Assembly: GCA_031259095.1 (NCBI GenBank)
Contig: JAIRLW010000004.1
Location: forward strand, 1-8,253
DNA: 8,253 nt
Source of the DNA: Planctomycetaceae bacterium
Lineage (GTDB): Bacteria; Planctomycetota; Planctomycetia; Pirellulales; Thermoguttaceae
Direction of reading: 5' to 3'
Shown: positions 6,162 to 8,253 of the stretch, in pieces
Position numbering within the stretch: position 1 is the stretch's first letter
Layout of the letters: every line of letters begins with the position of its first letter
The notes under the pieces: generated by a model
Seen by the model: only the letters and a program-made list of their open reading frames with translations
Databases searched by the model: none
What the model was told of the DNA's origin: nothing
Translations under genes and position numbers: made by a program

Positions 6162-6202
6162 GTGAAACAATCAGGAAAAATACAACTGATAAGGAAAAAA
6201 AC

Positions 6203-7303
6203 ATGAAAACATTGGAATTGCCGTATATTCGTTTTGGACGGAAGAAAGACGGCGTAACAGATTTTTATGACATTCGGGAACAAACGCCGTCAATTCCCGA
6301 ATATATTGTTGCGTTTTTTCGTGACCGTATTGCCAAAAGTATTCAGTGGGAAAGTTCGGAGAAAACGACGGACTATGCGGATTGTTTTCTGATTTGGCGT
6401 GTAAATCATTCCGGTTTTTTGTTCGCAAAACTTTCCGACGGCGGCAACGATGTCTTAAAACGTAACCATTCAATACAAATTGACGCTGTTTATCTGACAA
6501 ACGAACAATTACCAAACACAGCGAATAACAAAGCGTTATTTTTCGCGTCGCTCTGTTTTTCTTCTGTCTGGGAACATTGGGAAAAACATCGGATATTGCA
6601 ACCGGTTGATGAAAATGAACAAAAAGTTGCGGAAATTTCGGAAAAGTTACTCGAATTTTTTTCGGAAACGGCGTTGCCGATTCATTCGTTGTTTCTCGCC
6701 TCTCATCAATATTTTACGCCATGCGGAATTGATCAGATTGTTTACAATATTCATAACGATAAAGATTTATTGAATCGTGAATCAATTTCAGTTGAAACGA
6801 AACCGATTAATTTTTCTGTTTCACCGATGGAAGAGCAGGTATCTTCTACATTTTCTCCGATAAAATATGTACTATTGATAATTATTGTTGTATTACTATC
6901 GTGTATTGCCGGAATGAGTTGGTCGGCATGGTATTGGGAAAATAAAGCACGAATATTGCAAATGAATTATAATTTGTTACAAATAGAATGCGAAGAACAA
7001 AAATTGGAACTAAAAGAACTCGATAATGAAACTCTTGAAATACTGACTTCTGTGGAAAAACAGCTACAACAAATTGAAGAAAAAAATTCGGAAATTGAAA
7101 AATTGGAAGGTGATATAAAGAAATTAAAAATTGAACTTCAAGATTCTCGCCAAAATGCCGATGAATCACTCAAAAAAGAAAACGAATTATTAAACACGGA
7201 AAATGAAAAGTTGAACAAAAAATTAAATCAAATATACAAATATATTGAAGAAATCCACAAAATCATCTGCAATGACCTTTCACCAGAAAATGATAACAAA
7301 TAA
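6203..7303 (+). CDS. Membrane-anchored coiled-coil protein with an unrecognised N-terminal domain
   Basis: A 366-residue protein in three parts. Residues 1-215 form a soluble domain I do not recognise, with aromatic-rich strands such as DCFLIWRVNHSGFLFAKL (60-77) and a DGGND (79-83) turn. Residues about 221-244 form one membrane helix (KYVLLIIIVV then LLSCIAGMSW). Residues about 248-355 are a long Glu/Lys/Leu/Asn-rich coiled coil ending in an acidic tail. Either side could face the cytosol; the N-terminus has no signal peptide, so an inside N-domain and outside coil is the simplest topology. AAGGA at 6191-6195 lies 7 nt before the ATG, and a good promoter precedes it. It lacks the tail box of the upstream proteins. 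I considered a GTPase-associated (GAP1-N-like) domain for the N-terminus but cannot support it. Function unknown; a sensor or tether role is speculation. Confidence 0.85.
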   Translation: MKTLELPYIRFGRKKDGVTDFYDIREQTPSIPEYIVAFFRDRIAKSIQWESSEKTTDYADCFLIWRVNHSGFLFAKLSDGGNDVLKRNHSIQIDAVYLTNEQLPNTANNKALFFASLCFSSVWEHWEKHRILQPVDENEQKVAEISEKLLEFFSETALPIHSLFLASHQYFTPCGIDQIVYNIHNDKDLLNRESISVETKPINFSVSPMEEQVSSTFSPIKYVLLIIIVVLLSCIAGMSWSAWYWENKARILQMNYNLLQIECEEQKLELKELDNETLEILTSVEKQLQQIEEKNSEIEKLEGDIKKLKIELQDSRQNADESLKKENELLNTENEKLNKKLNQIYKYIEEIHKIICNDLSPENDNK

Positions 7304-7310
7304 CACTTTT

Positions 7311-7346
7311 GTCCTTAACGTCCCTTATGTCTCTATTGTCCCTAAA
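7311..7346. repeat. Four tandem 9-nt repeats before rlmN
   Basis: Units GTCCTTAAC, GTCCCTTAT, GTCTCTATT and GTCCCTAAA follow each other exactly, with consensus about GTCCCTWAT. They fill most of the 45-nt gap between the coiled-coil gene and rlmN and end 2 nt before the rlmN ATG, so they occupy the place of the ribosome binding site. Imperfect units suggest an old slippage-type microsatellite. Confidence 0.8.
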
Positions 7347-7348
7347 AT

Positions 7349-8253
7349 ATGGCAAACAATTTTTTTGAACAAAAATTCCTTGAACGGGATCCGGCGGAAT
7401 TATCGGCAATGCTGACCAGATTAGGATTACCGCGATTCTGTTTCCAACAGTTGCGTCGCTGGATTTTTGCACGAAAAATAACATCCTTCGATAAAATGAC
7501 CGATTTATCGAAGGAAACACGAAAAATTCTTACGGAACAATTTGGTACGATTTTTCAGGGCAAAGAATTAACTCATTCCCGATCAGCGGATTTGACGGAA
7601 AAACTTCTGATTGAATGGGCGGATAGGGAACGGATCGAATGTGTTCTGCTTCGGGACAACCGCAATCATCGGACAGCGTGTATTAGTACGCAAATAGGTT
7701 GTGCAATGGGTTGTCTTTTTTGTTCCAGCGGGATGGATGGTTTTGTACGAAATTTAACGCGCGGTGAAATATTGGAACAGTTTTTGCGGCTTAATTCTTT
7801 GCTTCCAGATCATGAACGGTTGACGCATGTTGTGGCGATGGGAATTGGAGAACCGTTGCTGAATCTTGACGCGCTTCTTTCGGCGTTGGATGATGTAACA
7901 GCATCGGACGGACTCAATTTGAGCGTGCGGCGAGTAACAATTTCAACGGTTGGGATTCCGTCGGGGATTCGGAAACTTGCGGAATCGGTTGTTCGTAACG
8001 GTAAAGGTTATAAACTTGCGGTTTCGTTACACGCTCCCAACGATGAACTGCGAACACAGATGATACCGCAAAACCGGTTTTCCGGTATTGATGAAATTCT
8101 AAAAGCGTCCGACGATTATTTTGACCAAACCGGTCGTCGAGTTACGTTTGAGTACATTTTGATTGCCGGTCTCAACGATCAACCGGAACATATTCGGCAA
8201 TTGGTTCATTTATTGAAACACCGGACGGCGATAGTCAATCTTATTCCGTTGAA
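7349..8253 (+). CDS. rlmN: Dual-specificity 23S rRNA A2503 / tRNA A37 C2-methyltransferase (3' end outside window)
   Basis: Radical SAM enzyme that methylates C2 of adenosine 2503 in 23S rRNA and, in many bacteria, A37 of some tRNAs. The 301 visible residues include Glu97 (IECVLL) and Cys111 (TACISTQ), which correspond to conserved residues of the family; the cluster motif C118-AMG-C122-LF-C125, matching CxxxCxxC; MGIGEP (164-169) for SAM binding; and SLHAPNDELR (226-235). The methyl-carrying Cys near the C-terminus lies beyond the window. An in-frame TAA at 7343-7345 fixes the start at or after 7349, and the ATG gives a normal N-terminal length. There is no ribosome binding site: tandem 9-nt repeats stand directly before the ATG. 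This is a housekeeping gene and probably marks the edge of the accessory region. Cfr, a relative methylating C8, is less likely given the overall RlmN-like wording. Confidence 0.95.
   Translation, partial: MANNFFEQKFLERDPAELSAMLTRLGLPRFCFQQLRRWIFARKITSFDKMTDLSKETRKILTEQFGTIFQGKELTHSRSADLTEKLLIEWADRERIECVLLRDNRNHRTACISTQIGCAMGCLFCSSGMDGFVRNLTRGEILEQFLRLNSLLPDHERLTHVVAMGIGEPLLNLDALLSALDDVTASDGLNLSVRRVTISTVGIPSGIRKLAESVVRNGKGYKLAVSLHAPNDELRTQMIPQNRFSGIDEILKASDDYFDQTGRRVTFEYILIAGLNDQPEHIRQLVHLLKHRTAIVNLIPL

Larger units (their letters stand above)
5621..6202. other. 582-nt intergenic region with repeats and promoters, no convincing gene
   Basis: No open frame here has a credible start, composition and family match. 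The stretch contains two copies of a GC-rich repeat (5725-5752 and 6063-6094), a small hairpin (GGTAT/ATGCC, 5836-5849), an extended -10 site (5860-5868), a 12-nt palindrome (5923-5934), a direct repeat of TTTGGTCAA (6031-6039 and 6057-6065) and a promoter for the next gene (6134-6161). It separates the cassette from the coiled-coil gene. No T-tailed terminator hairpin was found. It could be decayed coding or mobile DNA, or a structured RNA region. Confidence 0.7.

Noticed and set aside
5621..6202. tRNA or other known structured RNA gene
   Set aside because: No cloverleaf arms or TPsiC-like consensus could be found by eye on the + strand; only isolated hairpins are seen.
5920..6204. 94-codon minus-strand frame across the intergenic region
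   Set aside because: Low-complexity hydrophobic start, crosses repeat copy 2 and has no recognisable domain; opposite to every other gene.
7311..7346. CRISPR-like array
   Set aside because: Units of 9 nt are directly adjacent with no spacers, and no cas genes are present.
7263..7520. Minus-strand frame with an RDNRDIRDV-type peptide repeat
   Set aside because: The peptide repeat is only the reverse reading of the 9-nt DNA repeats, and the frame overlaps the start of rlmN.

Overview
The window looks like part of a low-GC (AT-rich) bacterial chromosome, probably from a planctomycete. That placement is inferred from remembered family features: the wording of the RlmN cluster region (GCAMGCLFCSSGMDG), the style of the AAA+ ATPase (KYVGDTGKN, FATNL) and the HPSD start of the M48 peptidase. 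No rRNA or other decisive marker is present. All ten convincing genes lie on the + strand. The first is cut by the left edge and the last by the right edge.

Region 1 (1-5620) is a tight run of eight genes with gaps of 13-68 nt and one 17-nt overlap, so it is probably one transcription unit. In order: an M48 zinc metallopeptidase with an extra C-terminal domain; a small membrane protein; a two-helix membrane protein; a single-domain AAA+ ATPase overlapping it; a DUF1232/YkvA membrane protein; another small membrane protein; a paralogue of the first small membrane protein; and a lipase-fold serine hydrolase (GHSLGG).

The most striking point is a short C-terminal box, roughly [S/P/N][WY][DE][DE]xPx[E/K/A]IR, in four of these proteins: the M48 peptidase, both paralogous small membrane proteins and the two-helix protein. 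In the peptidase and the two-helix protein the similarity extends over about 120 residues. This ties the genes together as one system. A plausible but untested reading is a membrane-associated assembly in which an AAA+ motor, a separate zinc peptidase, membrane adaptors and a lipid-directed hydrolase act together. I cannot match it to a named system.

Region 2 (5621-6202) is a 582-nt stretch without a convincing gene. It holds two copies of a GC-rich REP-like repeat (one a good hairpin), an extended -10 promoter-like site, a 12-nt palindrome and, near its end, a good sigma70-type promoter for the next gene.

Region 3 (6203-7303) encodes a protein with an unrecognised N-terminal domain, one membrane helix and a long coiled coil. 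It may be a separately transcribed partner of the cassette or unrelated.

Region 4 (7304-8253) has four tandem 9-nt repeats directly before rlmN, a housekeeping 23S rRNA/tRNA methyltransferase gene that probably marks the end of the accessory region.
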